From NCBI GenBank assembly GCA_029309925.1, contig JARKND010000001.1, forward strand, positions 2,170,001 to 2,234,000: a stretch of DNA of 64,000 bases. The letters run 5' to 3'. The first letter of the stretch is position 1, and each line of letters begins with the position of its first letter. Shown one piece after another: positions 46,147 through 54,575 of the stretch. Source of the stretch: Fulvivirgaceae bacterium JP3-4 (GTDB lineage Bacteria > Bacteroidota > Bacteroidia > Cytophagales > Cyclobacteriaceae). Both the position numbers and the translations under genes were made by a program. Below the pieces are notes generated by a model that did not search any database, was not told where the DNA came from, and saw only the letters and a list, made by a program, of their open reading frames with translations.

Positions 46147-46691
46147 TTACTTTCTTTACAGTTCATTATATCATTCTCTAAAGACGTGCTTTGAGCAAGT
46201 GAAGTTAAGACTATTTTCGGTAAGACGCGATCAGGGCAAAGCGTGCAGCGTGCAGCCTTGGCGCGCGGTGGGCTAAAAGGCCGGTGCCATACCCAACGGG
46301 TGGCTTATATCCCAAGGGTCCTTCGCTACGGACGAGACGTCCTTGCTCAGGAACTAGTGCTTTCTAAAAAGCATGCAAGGCGTGCAGCGTGTAGCGTGAA
46401 GCGTGCAGCCCTTGCCATCAATTCCGTACGCAATCCTGCCGACCCCACAGAATTTACACGCATTTACACTTCTTTTTACAATTGATTTACCATGATGGGC
46501 AAGCCACAGCCGTAGGTTTGGGTAAGAGAACCAAGATCCAAAGCCAAGATCCAAAAGCCAAAAACCAAAGACCAAGATCCAAAAACCAAAAGCCATAGCC
46601 ATAGCCAATAGCCATAGCCATAGCCAATAGCTAAAGGCCAATAGCCAAACGCTACGAGCGACTTCATTAAGACATAGAAAACCCAATCAAT
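46147..46691. repeat. gap between divergent genes with CCAATAGCCATAGCC tract
   Basis: No gene. A GTGCAGCGTGTAGCGTGAAG run lies at 46,378-46,418 and a 120-base tract of AGATCCAAAAGCCAAAAACC and CCATAGCCAATAGCC units at 46,533-46,652, which reads as a degenerate 6- to 12-base array. Both sides near the genes are AT-rich and may hold their promoters. Confidence 0.65.
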
Positions 46692-47732
46692 ATGCGCATC
46701 CTTAATCTCACACTCATTTGCACCGCCCTCTCGGCATTTTCCGCTGGGCCCGCTTCTGTCAACATTGTGCCACCAGCTGACCGCGCAGCCGCAGTCAACA
46801 CAGCACCCGCAGCCGCTAAGATCATCTATCAGTCGCGCGATGGCGGACAAACATGGGAGGACATCAGCAGCGGCCTGCCGGAGAACTTCGCGCCTGAAGA
46901 TTTTTTCGCAGGACCATCAGAGATCTACCTGCGCATGCCAGATGGCATGTATCGCAGCAAGACTAATCTCAGCATGCCCGTTTGGGAAAAAGACAACGGT
47001 CTGGCTACACCCGGAACGTGTGTCGGGTTTACCCGCTCGGGCGTGCTGGCTTACAACAATGACGGTGCGCGCCTGAAGACCTCTGCGGCTGAAACATGGT
47101 TGCCGATCTACAGAAACCTGGAAAACGAATCTGTGCGAACAGTTTTTGAAATCTCCGATGGAACAGTACTGGTGGGAAGTGAACACGGTCTCTTCAAGTC
47201 TGCAGACAGAGGAAGAAGCTGGAAGCTGGTGCAGCGCGAAGGCTCCATGCAGATCGTGGAGTCCGAAGGTGTGTTGATTGCGACCGGGCAGAAAGGTATC
47301 ATGCGCTCGACAGACCGCGGTGAACATTGGGAGTGGGTGATCAGCGAGGGCGGTGTTGGAATCGCTGTCGAAGTAATTGAAGGTGGCTTCGCTGCCATCT
47401 CTGCAAGCAGTGAAACCATTTCAAGAAGAATTCAGATTTCGCTCGACAAAGGCAAAACCTGGAAAGCCATCGATGAAGGACTTCGTCCATCGTTGTCGAT
47501 TTCGTCCATCAAGCAAGTCGGGCCGTATCTCCTCTGCGGCCATCCCGATGGAATTTTCCGCTCCGCAGACATGGGCAAAACCTGGTACCTCGTGCACTCG
47601 ATGGTCGAAAGTAAAGTCGCCAAAGTCGGCAACGCCTGGACCATAGTAGAATCCCGCGTTGAAGGCAAAGTGCTGAAACTTTACACTTCCGGCAATATCG
47701 CATATGCTGTCATCCGGAACGAAGGATGTTAA
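46692..47732 (+). CDS. exported BNR/Asp-box repeat protein
   Basis: A 346-residue protein with a short signal peptide (ending ALSAFSAG). Asp-box/BNR repeats are visible: SRDGGQTWEDI, SADRGRSWKLV, STDRGEHWEWV, SLDKGKTWKAI and SADMGKTWYLV, spaced about 45-50 residues apart, forming a beta-propeller. This fold occurs in sialidases, sortilin and photosystem assembly proteins; catalytic sialidase residues are not obvious. Presumably a periplasmic or surface binding protein. Divergent from the winged-helix regulator. Confidence 0.8.
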   Translation: MRILNLTLICTALSAFSAGPASVNIVPPADRAAAVNTAPAAAKIIYQSRDGGQTWEDISSGLPENFAPEDFFAGPSEIYLRMPDGMYRSKTNLSMPVWEKDNGLATPGTCVGFTRSGVLAYNNDGARLKTSAAETWLPIYRNLENESVRTVFEISDGTVLVGSEHGLFKSADRGRSWKLVQREGSMQIVESEGVLIATGQKGIMRSTDRGEHWEWVISEGGVGIAVEVIEGGFAAISASSETISRRIQISLDKGKTWKAIDEGLRPSLSISSIKQVGPYLLCGHPDGIFRSADMGKTWYLVHSMVESKVAKVGNAWTIVESRVEGKVLKLYTSGNIAYAVIRNEGC

Positions 47733-48117
47733 TAGTCAATAGTCACTAGTCACAGGAAATTGGGAGGAAAAGGGAAAACGGGTAAAAAGGAAATAGGAGA
47801 GACCCAACTGCCTGTCCCGCAGTTTCTGCGGGGAGGCCGTCCCGCCAGGGCGGGATGGCTGAAGGACCCTTAAGAAAGTTTCGGTGACTAAGTAAGAAAA
47901 CGCACCATCACTACCACAACCGATCTCACTACAACACTTAAACCTCCAAACCTTTGACTTGGAACTTGCGACTCCCTATCCCGATGCCTGCTTTGCAGGA
48001 TCGGGATCTCCGCTCGCAGCCTTGTTCGCTTCGCTCAATGGCGCGAGCTCCGACTTGCAGCCCCGAGGGCGTGTAGCGTGAAGCGTGTAGCGTGCAGCCT
48101 TTTCCATCCTGGAAACC
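47733..48117. repeat. gap with short inverted repeats
   Basis: No gene. CCCGCAGTTTCTGCGGGG and GTCCCGCCAGGGCGGGATGG (about 47,816-47,860) are two hairpins in a row; ATCCCGATGCCTGCTTTGCA with GGATCGGGAT (about 47,980-48,010) is another. A GTGTAGCGTGAAGCGTG run lies at 48,068-48,100. These resemble the repeats near 48,850. Confidence 0.55.
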
Positions 48118-48615
48118 TCACGTTCCAGCGAGGGCCGCCTCTCTAAAAGTCGACACATTCGCCTCCTTCACCCACTCACCATCAACCTTCTTAAACGTCA
48201 TCATCCCAGCGTAAACAAAACCCTCCGGATGCTCTATCCCTGTGCTGTCTTTTTTGGTTCGCGCTACTTCGAGTCTGGTAATCATCCACGCTAACGTGCC
48301 GTCATCTGAGATTCTGATGATGGGCTCTTCGAGGTCGTCCCATCTGGAATAGGTGGCCCCATCGAATGAGCGCTCGTACATCTGCAGGCGCTGTTGTTTA
48401 GTGAGTCGGTTTACGTCTCCCGAGTTGACAAAAACAAAATCGTCAACAGAGTTGTCCACCAGCTGAGATCCATTGCGATTGAAATGACCTTCACGACTTT
48501 TCTTATGAATCGCCAGTAACGCTTCCCGTTCTTTTTCCAGATCGACTTTCCTTTCAGCCGGAGCACAAGACGACAAGATGATCAGTGCTAACGATATACA
48601 GCCAATGGTTTTCAT
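48118..48615 (-). CDS. lipoprotein with NTF2/SnoaL-like domain (DUF4440-like)
   Basis: A 165-residue protein: lipoprotein leader with the lipobox LSSC, then a single domain with EREALLAIHKKSREGHFNRN and DDFVFVNSGDVNRLTK and a closing DGEWVKEANVSTF strand, typical of NTF2-like DUF4440 proteins. Role unknown; small-molecule or peptide binding is possible. Two adjacent ATGs (48618, 48615) are possible starts. Confidence 0.75.
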   Translation of the reverse strand: MKTIGCISLALIILSSCAPAERKVDLEKEREALLAIHKKSREGHFNRNGSQLVDNSVDDFVFVNSGDVNRLTKQQRLQMYERSFDGATYSRWDDLEEPIIRISDDGTLAWMITRLEVARTKKDSTGIEHPEGFVYAGMMTFKKVDGEWVKEANVSTFREAALAGT

Positions 48616-49379
48616 CATGCAATGTAAGGTTCAGTGTTAGAAGTATTCCTCACCAAAGTTGCCGCTAATTTGATTTTGTTTGAATAGGTATCATCTCATC
48701 GATAGACCAATTACCCCGCCTCCCTGCCGAATTCCCTCTTCTTCCCACTATTCCGCTGCGCTCGCCAATGAAATCTTTCGAAATTCCTTACGAACTAACG
48801 ACAAGTGTCGTCACGGTAAGACCCACCCCAAAGACTTGCAGCTTGAAGCTTGTAGCTCGCAGCCTCACTCGCGTGCAGCGTGCAGCGTCTCCCGTGCAGC
48901 GCCCCGGCCTAGCGCGCGGAAATAACCCGCCTGCATTTCCGGATGCATGATCAGGTGAAAGACACGGTGCGCCTGACAACGAAAAGCAAATAACAAACAA
49001 TCATTCTGATTCCGCCCAATCGATAGGCAAAACCTCTATTCAATGGAGCCCCCGCGTGAGCGATTGAGCGGCATGTCTGAGCCCGAGATGGTTCCTCGCC
49101 AATAATGATGCATTTCATAGATGACTCTGCACGCTCCGAATGACGTCCCGGGCAGAGGCTGCGCGGGCTGGTGGCGAGTAGCGAAAGCGCGACCCGCGTG
49201 TAGGCCTGAGCGTTAGGAGAGGGGCACGCCCGCCTCTCGAAAACTATCTGCAGTTCAAAAGTCAACGAGCATGGGCTTTGCGCTGTCCCGGTAATTTTTC
49301 TGACGTGCCATTCCGCAGAATTCTGGACAGATCTTTATATTTTAGTACATTCATTGCCCTCAACCCTTTCTATTCAAAG
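48616..49379. repeat. long gap with arrays and a GC-rich structured segment
   Basis: No gene in 764 bases. Arrays of AGCTTGAAGCTTGTAGCTCG (48,838) and GTGCAGCGTGCAGCG (48,872) types are followed at about 49,040-49,240 by a GC-rich segment containing CGCGTGAGCGATTGAGCGGC, GGTTCCTCGCC, GGTGGCGAGTAGCGAAAGCG and GGCCTGAGCGTTAGGAGAGG. GAGCG/CGCTC half sites suggest several hairpins; it may be a repeat family or a structured RNA. The last 80 bases before 49380 are AT-rich. Confidence 0.5.
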
Positions 49380-52304
49380 ATGACTTTACTCAGGAATCTA
49401 TTCACGATACTCCTCACGTTGACAGTAACGTTACTCTCAGCCCAAACCAAAACCGTGACCGGCAAAATCACCGGAGAAGATGGATCAGCTTTACCCGGTG
49501 TTAAGGTAATTGAAAAAGGAACCGAGAATGGAACGTCTTCCGATCATGACGGTGCCTATACCCTTACTGTCAGCGAGAATGCTGTATTGGTTTTTTCCTC
49601 TATTGGATTCCGGTCGATCGAGGTGCATGTGAAGGACTCGAATAATCTTGACATAGTTCTGAAAGAGGATAGTACCGGAGATTGGCCTGTGCTCGCTACT
49701 GGCTACGGCTACACAAGCCTCCAAAAATCTGCCGTGGCAACGGCAAGGCTAACAGACGATGAGTTCAACCAGGGAAACATTTTCGATCCCACGCAATCGT
49801 GGCAAGGCAAAGTTGCCGGGCTCAGCATCTACAACAGGGGATGGAATCCAAACGCCAAAAGTATTTTACGCATCCGTGGTATGGCCTCGTTTGATGCGGA
49901 AGCCAGCCCGCTGATTGTTATTGATGGCGTACCCATGGCAACGCTGAATAACCTGGATCCTCTGGATGTTGCGTCAATCACCGTCTTGAAAGATGGCGCA
50001 TCCGCTTCCATCTATGGAATGCGCGGATCGAATGGGGTTATCCTGATTAACACAAAACAAGTTTCTCCGGTCGGGTTATCCGTAACGTATCGGGGTGAAG
50101 GCGCTGCTTCCGCCTTGTTCGCGAAACAACCTGTATTAAATGCCAGTGAATCCCTCGCGGTTGGAGCAAATAACCTGGGCTCGGCCACCGACTGGCAGGA
50201 CGAAATAACCCGGACCGGAATTTCAAGCGCGCACCATGTGACTATCTCGGCAGCCAGTGAAAATTCTTCGGTGAGGGTTGCAACGCATTTGCGCAACGTA
50301 GAGGGTATCCTTTTGCATTCCGGCTTCGATCAGGTAAATACGCGGCTCAACGTGAGGCATCGTGCACTAAATAATCGCCTGCGCTTTGATGTGAACGCGG
50401 CTGTTACCAATCGCAAGATTAATTATTCTTTCCCGGAAGCGTTCAGATATGCCAATGCGTTTTCACCCACCGCTCCGGTAACATTTGACAATGGAAATTA
50501 TTACCAGGCCATACTCTATGATAATTACAATCCGGTGGCCATGGTCGAACAAAATATCAATCTCGGCAAACGAAGAAGCATTAATTTCAACGGAAAAGTC
50601 GACTTTGAAATCACGGATCACCTGACCGCCACGATGCTGGTGGCGCAACAATATGAAAGTAACTTTAACGGCAGATATTTCTCGCGCAATTCATTTTATA
50701 TAGGAAAATGGAGAAACGGCCTGGCTAAGCGATACACCGATGACAGTAGCTCTACCGTTGCAGAAGGGTACCTGAATTATTCCCGACAATACAATTGGAG
50801 ATCAACGCTGGGTATTGACATTACCGGAGGTTTTTCTTCTCAGCAGGATCAATACGAAAGTTTTGGAGCTGAGTTAGGAAATTTTCCCAATGACGAGCTT
50901 GGCTACAACGCCATCGGCTACTCGGCAGACATCCTTTCAGGAATGCCCAACCTGGTCGATATCTTCAGCACAACCTCCCCGGTAAATAAAATCACTGCCG
51001 GCTTTGTCAGGGCACGTGTCGATGTGAATGAGGCGATTGTATTATCGACCTCCCTGCGCAAGGAGAAATCGAATAAGCTTGGCGCAAACGGGCAGGACGG
51101 ATGGTTTCCATCAGCCGCGATGAATGTTAATTTATTACACTATCTGCCCAAATTGAATTTCTCGTTCTTCAAGGCCCGGGTCTCTTATGGAATCACCGGA
51201 AACCTTCCTACGCAATACGGACTGGCGCTGGATAGATTTGAATACTTTCAAAACAATGGCGGAGTCGTACGGAAAGTGAGAGATGCTAATCCGGACCTAA
51301 CATGGGAAAAGAAACGCGAGCTTAACCTTGGCTTCGACATTTCTGTTGGCCGCTTTAACGGATCGCTGGATATTTATAAACGCAAGATCAGCAATCTGAT
51401 TCTCGAACGATCTGTAGATACTCAGGTCTATCCTTCAGGACGGAGATTTGAAAATGCCGCAGGTCTCAAAGGAAAAGGCCTTGAAATGATGCTGGAATAT
51501 TACGCGGGTCAATGGAGTGGGATTAGCTGGCACACTACGCTTGTGGCAAGCACCAACAAAACTATTCTTAACCAATATCCCCAGGAGAAAACGCTTACAG
51601 GCTTTCTTGATTCATATAATTGCGGCTGCTCAACACGATTGCTTCGCCTCGCAGTTGGAGAGAAGTTCGGTGAGTTTTGGGGGCCGGTATTCGCTGGCGT
51701 TGGAGGCGATGGTTCACCTGTTTACAAAGATATCAATGGGGATGGTGTTATTGTAACCGATTGGGGCCAGGCACTCGAGCCAACGGGTGATTTCGCTTCG
51801 TTGGGTTTTGCATTTCCATCGTGGGAGTTTGGGTGGAGCAATCAGCTGAGGTACCGAAACTGGGAATTGAACGCGTTCTTCCGGAGTGCGACCGGGCACA
51901 GTCTTATTAACGTGTTGCGACTTGCCAATGAACCGATCGATCTGGGGGCAATCAATACGTACAATCGAGTCAGGACCGACAAAGCCGTGGAAGGCCTTGC
52001 TTACGGAAGTTACAATTCTCTGTTTGTTGAAAAGGCGAACTTCCTCAAACTCGACAACATAACCTTGAGCTATAGTCTGCCACTAAAGCCGCAGATGTGG
52101 ATGCGTTCGCTGCAGGTATTTGGAACAGTGCAGAACGCATTTGTTGTTACAGGCTATGCCGGGATAGATCCGGAACCGGTTTTGATTGATCGGTTTCCTG
52201 CTTCGCCAGATACGCCACCTGATGTTTTCACACCAGGCGTTGATCGCAACGCATCATATTCTCCAGCCCGAACATTTGTCCTGGGGATCACGGCCGGAAT
52301 TTGA
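49380..52304 (+). CDS. SusC/RagA-type TonB-linked outer membrane protein, orphan
   Basis: A 975-residue receptor. Signal peptide (1-21), a carboxypeptidase-regulatory-like domain (about 24-96: TGEDGSALPGVKVIEKGTEN, GAYTLTVSENAVLVFSSIGF), the family linker VLATGYGYTSLQKSAVAT and a TonB plug (about 110-230: LIVIDGVPMATLNNLDPLDV, ITVLKDGASASIYGMRGSNG). The rest is a 22-strand-type beta-barrel. It imports an unknown nutrient, usually a glycan or peptide. No SusD gene follows; the next gene runs in reverse. The frame opens at 49278, but the ATG at 49380 begins the leader. Confidence 0.92.
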   Translation: MTLLRNLFTILLTLTVTLLSAQTKTVTGKITGEDGSALPGVKVIEKGTENGTSSDHDGAYTLTVSENAVLVFSSIGFRSIEVHVKDSNNLDIVLKEDSTGDWPVLATGYGYTSLQKSAVATARLTDDEFNQGNIFDPTQSWQGKVAGLSIYNRGWNPNAKSILRIRGMASFDAEASPLIVIDGVPMATLNNLDPLDVASITVLKDGASASIYGMRGSNGVILINTKQVSPVGLSVTYRGEGAASALFAKQPVLNASESLAVGANNLGSATDWQDEITRTGISSAHHVTISAASENSSVRVATHLRNVEGILLHSGFDQVNTRLNVRHRALNNRLRFDVNAAVTNRKINYSFPEAFRYANAFSPTAPVTFDNGNYYQAILYDNYNPVAMVEQNINLGKRRSINFNGKVDFEITDHLTATMLVAQQYESNFNGRYFSRNSFYIGKWRNGLAKRYTDDSSSTVAEGYLNYSRQYNWRSTLGIDITGGFSSQQDQYESFGAELGNFPNDELGYNAIGYSADILSGMPNLVDIFSTTSPVNKITAGFVRARVDVNEAIVLSTSLRKEKSNKLGANGQDGWFPSAAMNVNLLHYLPKLNFSFFKARVSYGITGNLPTQYGLALDRFEYFQNNGGVVRKVRDANPDLTWEKKRELNLGFDISVGRFNGSLDIYKRKISNLILERSVDTQVYPSGRRFENAAGLKGKGLEMMLEYYAGQWSGISWHTTLVASTNKTILNQYPQEKTLTGFLDSYNCGCSTRLLRLAVGEKFGEFWGPVFAGVGGDGSPVYKDINGDGVIVTDWGQALEPTGDFASLGFAFPSWEFGWSNQLRYRNWELNAFFRSATGHSLINVLRLANEPIDLGAINTYNRVRTDKAVEGLAYGSYNSLFVEKANFLKLDNITLSYSLPLKPQMWMRSLQVFGTVQNAFVVTGYAGIDPEPVLIDRFPASPDTPPDVFTPGVDRNASYSPARTFVLGITAGI

Positions 52305-52357
52305 AAAAGCTTTTGATGTGATGGCGGGGCCGCGTTTCGGGAGCCGCCATGTCCACT

Positions 52358-52735
52358 TCATTCAAACTCCTTTTCGCGGCTCATATAAAAAGTATTCACG
52401 CCTGAGTGGTCTGGGGTGGCGGTGTTGAGGACGAGCCGTGTTTCGTTGAGGAGTTCGATCTTCATCTTTCCGTTTACTTCATAAAGGTCGAGGGTGTCTT
52501 GTACGATGCGGTACTTGAAGATGACGGGCACCTTTGACGTGTCGTAGACGAGCACGCGGTACTCGCCTGATCCGAAGATCATCCTGGAGCCTTTGTGGAT
52601 CACGGAAAAATGGTTGCGGTAGATCTTAACGGAATCCACTTTCCATGATCCGATAATGAGGCTGGCGTTGTCTTCCTTTTTACCACAGGAGGAAAGAAAG
52701 ATGAGGCTGAACAGGAGTAGGGTTAGGCGTTTCAT
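52358..52735 (-). CDS. small lipoprotein, lipocalin-like
   Basis: A 125-residue protein with leader MKRLTLLLFSLIFLSSCGKK (Cys17). LIIGSWKVDSVKIY and the repeated beta-strands, ending NTATPDHSGVNTFYMSRE, resemble small lipocalin-like Bacteroidota proteins. A longer frame (to 52894) reaches into a GACGAATGACAAATGACG array and is rejected. It lies convergent with the SusC gene. Confidence 0.75.
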   Translation of the reverse strand: MKRLTLLLFSLIFLSSCGKKEDNASLIIGSWKVDSVKIYRNHFSVIHKGSRMIFGSGEYRVLVYDTSKVPVIFKYRIVQDTLDLYEVNGKMKIELLNETRLVLNTATPDHSGVNTFYMSREKEFE

Positions 52736-53055
52736 ATACAAATATAATGACGAGTTACGAATGACGAATGACAAATGACGAATTGAAAGTGTGTGTGTTT
52801 CATAGTCAGGGTTTTTCAACGCGGATCTAAGCTCCCGATCGTTTCGCATCGGGAGGCGCGAATTTGCGGAGTTCGCGGAGAGCTTTGACTGCATTTGACC
52901 TAAAAGTGTCTTTAAGTTTCTTGGTGTTCCTTGGTGTATTTAGTGTCTTGTCGCAGATCCCGCACTTCGCGGGGGTGGCTATAAAACGAATCTGGCTCTC
53001 TTGAAAAATTCAAATATTAGCGACACCTTTAGGGTAGCCAAGTCACGCCACCACT
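52736..53055. repeat. gap with GACGAATGACAAATG array and dispersed element
   Basis: No gene. GACGAATGACAAATGACGAA array at 52,741-52,786; a TTTTTCAACGCGGATCTAAG element (52,788-52,890) shared with 37,936 and 59,486; then a TTTCTTGGTGTTCCTTGGTG segment (52,910-52,985) like those at 7540 and 19750. Confidence 0.6.
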
Positions 53056-54225
53056 ATGAAAAAACATGTTCTAACGATTCTCCTATGCGCCATCGTTACG
53101 CTCGCATTTGCGCAAAACACCAAAGAGCTCGTTCCGGGATACTATACCATCATCGGTGTGTACTCGGGCACACGGGAGGCCTATGCGCAGAAGTATGCAG
53201 AAGAACTGAAAAACAAAGGACTAAAGGCAGACTATGGCTTTAACGCCAGCCGCGGGCAATACCTGATCTATACTGGCTACTTCGCGGATTTGAAGAGTTG
53301 CCTGAACGATATGCGCGAAAAACGCAAGGCTGGGTTTCCTGATGCGTGGGTACGCGTAATCCCGGGAGTCATCGGGTCTACCTCACCTCAATTGGTAACG
53401 AAGGCAGATGCTCAGCCAGCCGAAGGACAGGCAGTTGACAACACCGCTGAAAAGAAAGACGGCTATGATCCGGAATACTGGCAACCTCCGATCAAGCAAT
53501 ATGATAAAATGATGCTGAGTAACACGGAAGTTTTTCTCAGCCTCTACGACAAAGTAAACAACCGCATCGTTGATGGCAATATCCAGGTGATCAATGCGCA
53601 GACAAAACAGCCTATTAAAAATGTAAGCGGAAATGAATACCTGTACCTGCCTGACCCAAAGGGCACAGGAAAGCTGCGCCTGGTCTGCGAAGTTTTCGGC
53701 TACAAGAAGATCGAGTATGAACTCAACTACCAGAATCCGTTGGCTGATACCGTCAAGCCTTATGTGGATCTGATGGGCACAACGTTCGTGGTGTCGTTTG
53801 ACCTCGAGCGCGCAGAGAAAGGACAACTCGGGACATTAGGCCGTGTCTATTTTTACGATGCCTCAGCAGTGATGACTCCTGAGTCTGAGTACGACCTCAA
53901 CAGCTTACTTCTCTACATGCAAGAAAATCCAACGCGCAAAGTTACGCTGCACGGGCACACAAATGGTGACTACAAGGGCAAGATCACAACGATAGGCCCG
54001 AGCAAAAATTTCTTCGCCATCACGCAGGATTGCATCACAAAAGAGGGTTCGGCAAAAGATCTGTCGTTGGCACGGGGTGAGGTGATTAAAGAGTGGCTCA
54101 TCTCGAAAGGAGTTGATAAGAACCGTATTGACGTGAAAGCGTGGGGTGGGGACAAACCGCTCTATCCGACCAAAAGTGCTGATGCGAAAAAGAATCTTCG
54201 TGTTGAGGTGGAAGTTGGGGAGTAG
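53056..54225 (+). CDS. OmpA-family protein with SPOR-like N-terminal domain
   Basis: A 389-residue exported protein. Signal peptide (1-18, ending FAQN). GYYTIIGVYSGTREAYAQKY and QYLIYTGYFADLKSCLNDMR form a SPOR-like domain (about 28-100). A middle region with PDPKGTGKLRLVCEVFGYKK (a beta-rich fold) follows. The C-terminal OmpA-like peptidoglycan-binding domain (about 265-389) includes LSLARGEVIKEWLISKGVDK and AWGGDKPLYP. A cell-envelope structural or T9SS-linked role is possible; the T9SS PorE protein has a comparable build, but the match is not close enough to name it. Confidence 0.85.
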   Translation: MKKHVLTILLCAIVTLAFAQNTKELVPGYYTIIGVYSGTREAYAQKYAEELKNKGLKADYGFNASRGQYLIYTGYFADLKSCLNDMREKRKAGFPDAWVRVIPGVIGSTSPQLVTKADAQPAEGQAVDNTAEKKDGYDPEYWQPPIKQYDKMMLSNTEVFLSLYDKVNNRIVDGNIQVINAQTKQPIKNVSGNEYLYLPDPKGTGKLRLVCEVFGYKKIEYELNYQNPLADTVKPYVDLMGTTFVVSFDLERAEKGQLGTLGRVYFYDASAVMTPESEYDLNSLLLYMQENPTRKVTLHGHTNGDYKGKITTIGPSKNFFAITQDCITKEGSAKDLSLARGEVIKEWLISKGVDKNRIDVKAWGGDKPLYPTKSADAKKNLRVEVEVGE

Positions 54226-54575
54226 AGAGGAGCTGGGGTACCGGGAGGCCGGGGTGCCAGGAAGCCAGTCAAGGACATTGTGTTCTGCGGGAGGTCCAAG
54301 AACGTTTGATGCGCGCGCATGCATGTGACGTAGTACAAAACGAAATCCAGGCGTAAGCATTTCACTCGCCAGCGAGTGCCGTGTTCTCTCAGGATAAGTA
54401 CCTGCGCAATTAAAAATCAGTTCACACTTTCCAGATTCGCAGTCATTTTAAGAACCCTCAGTGGGTCTTTGTGGTCCTCTGTACCTCTGTGGTTTCTGTA
54501 TTTTGCATTTGCATTTCCATCAAAGAATCTTTTTATCTTGCTGCTTATCTCCGCTAGCACCGGAATATCTACCGC
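54226..54575. repeat. gap holding copy 1 of a 145-150 bp dispersed element
   Basis: The element (about 54,363-54,511) begins CACTCGCCAGCGAGTGCCGTG and ends CTCTGTGGTTTCTG then ATTTTGCAT, with AACCCTCAGTGGGTCTTTGT in the middle. Two further copies lie at about 59,310-59,452 and 59,540-59,691. The copy ends about 60 bases before the rhomboid gene. No other gene. Confidence 0.75.

Noticed and set aside
48957-49265. 104-codon minus-strand frame before the SusC gene
   Set aside because: It spans the GC-rich structured segment, has no start context or recognised domain, and looks like open frame by composition.
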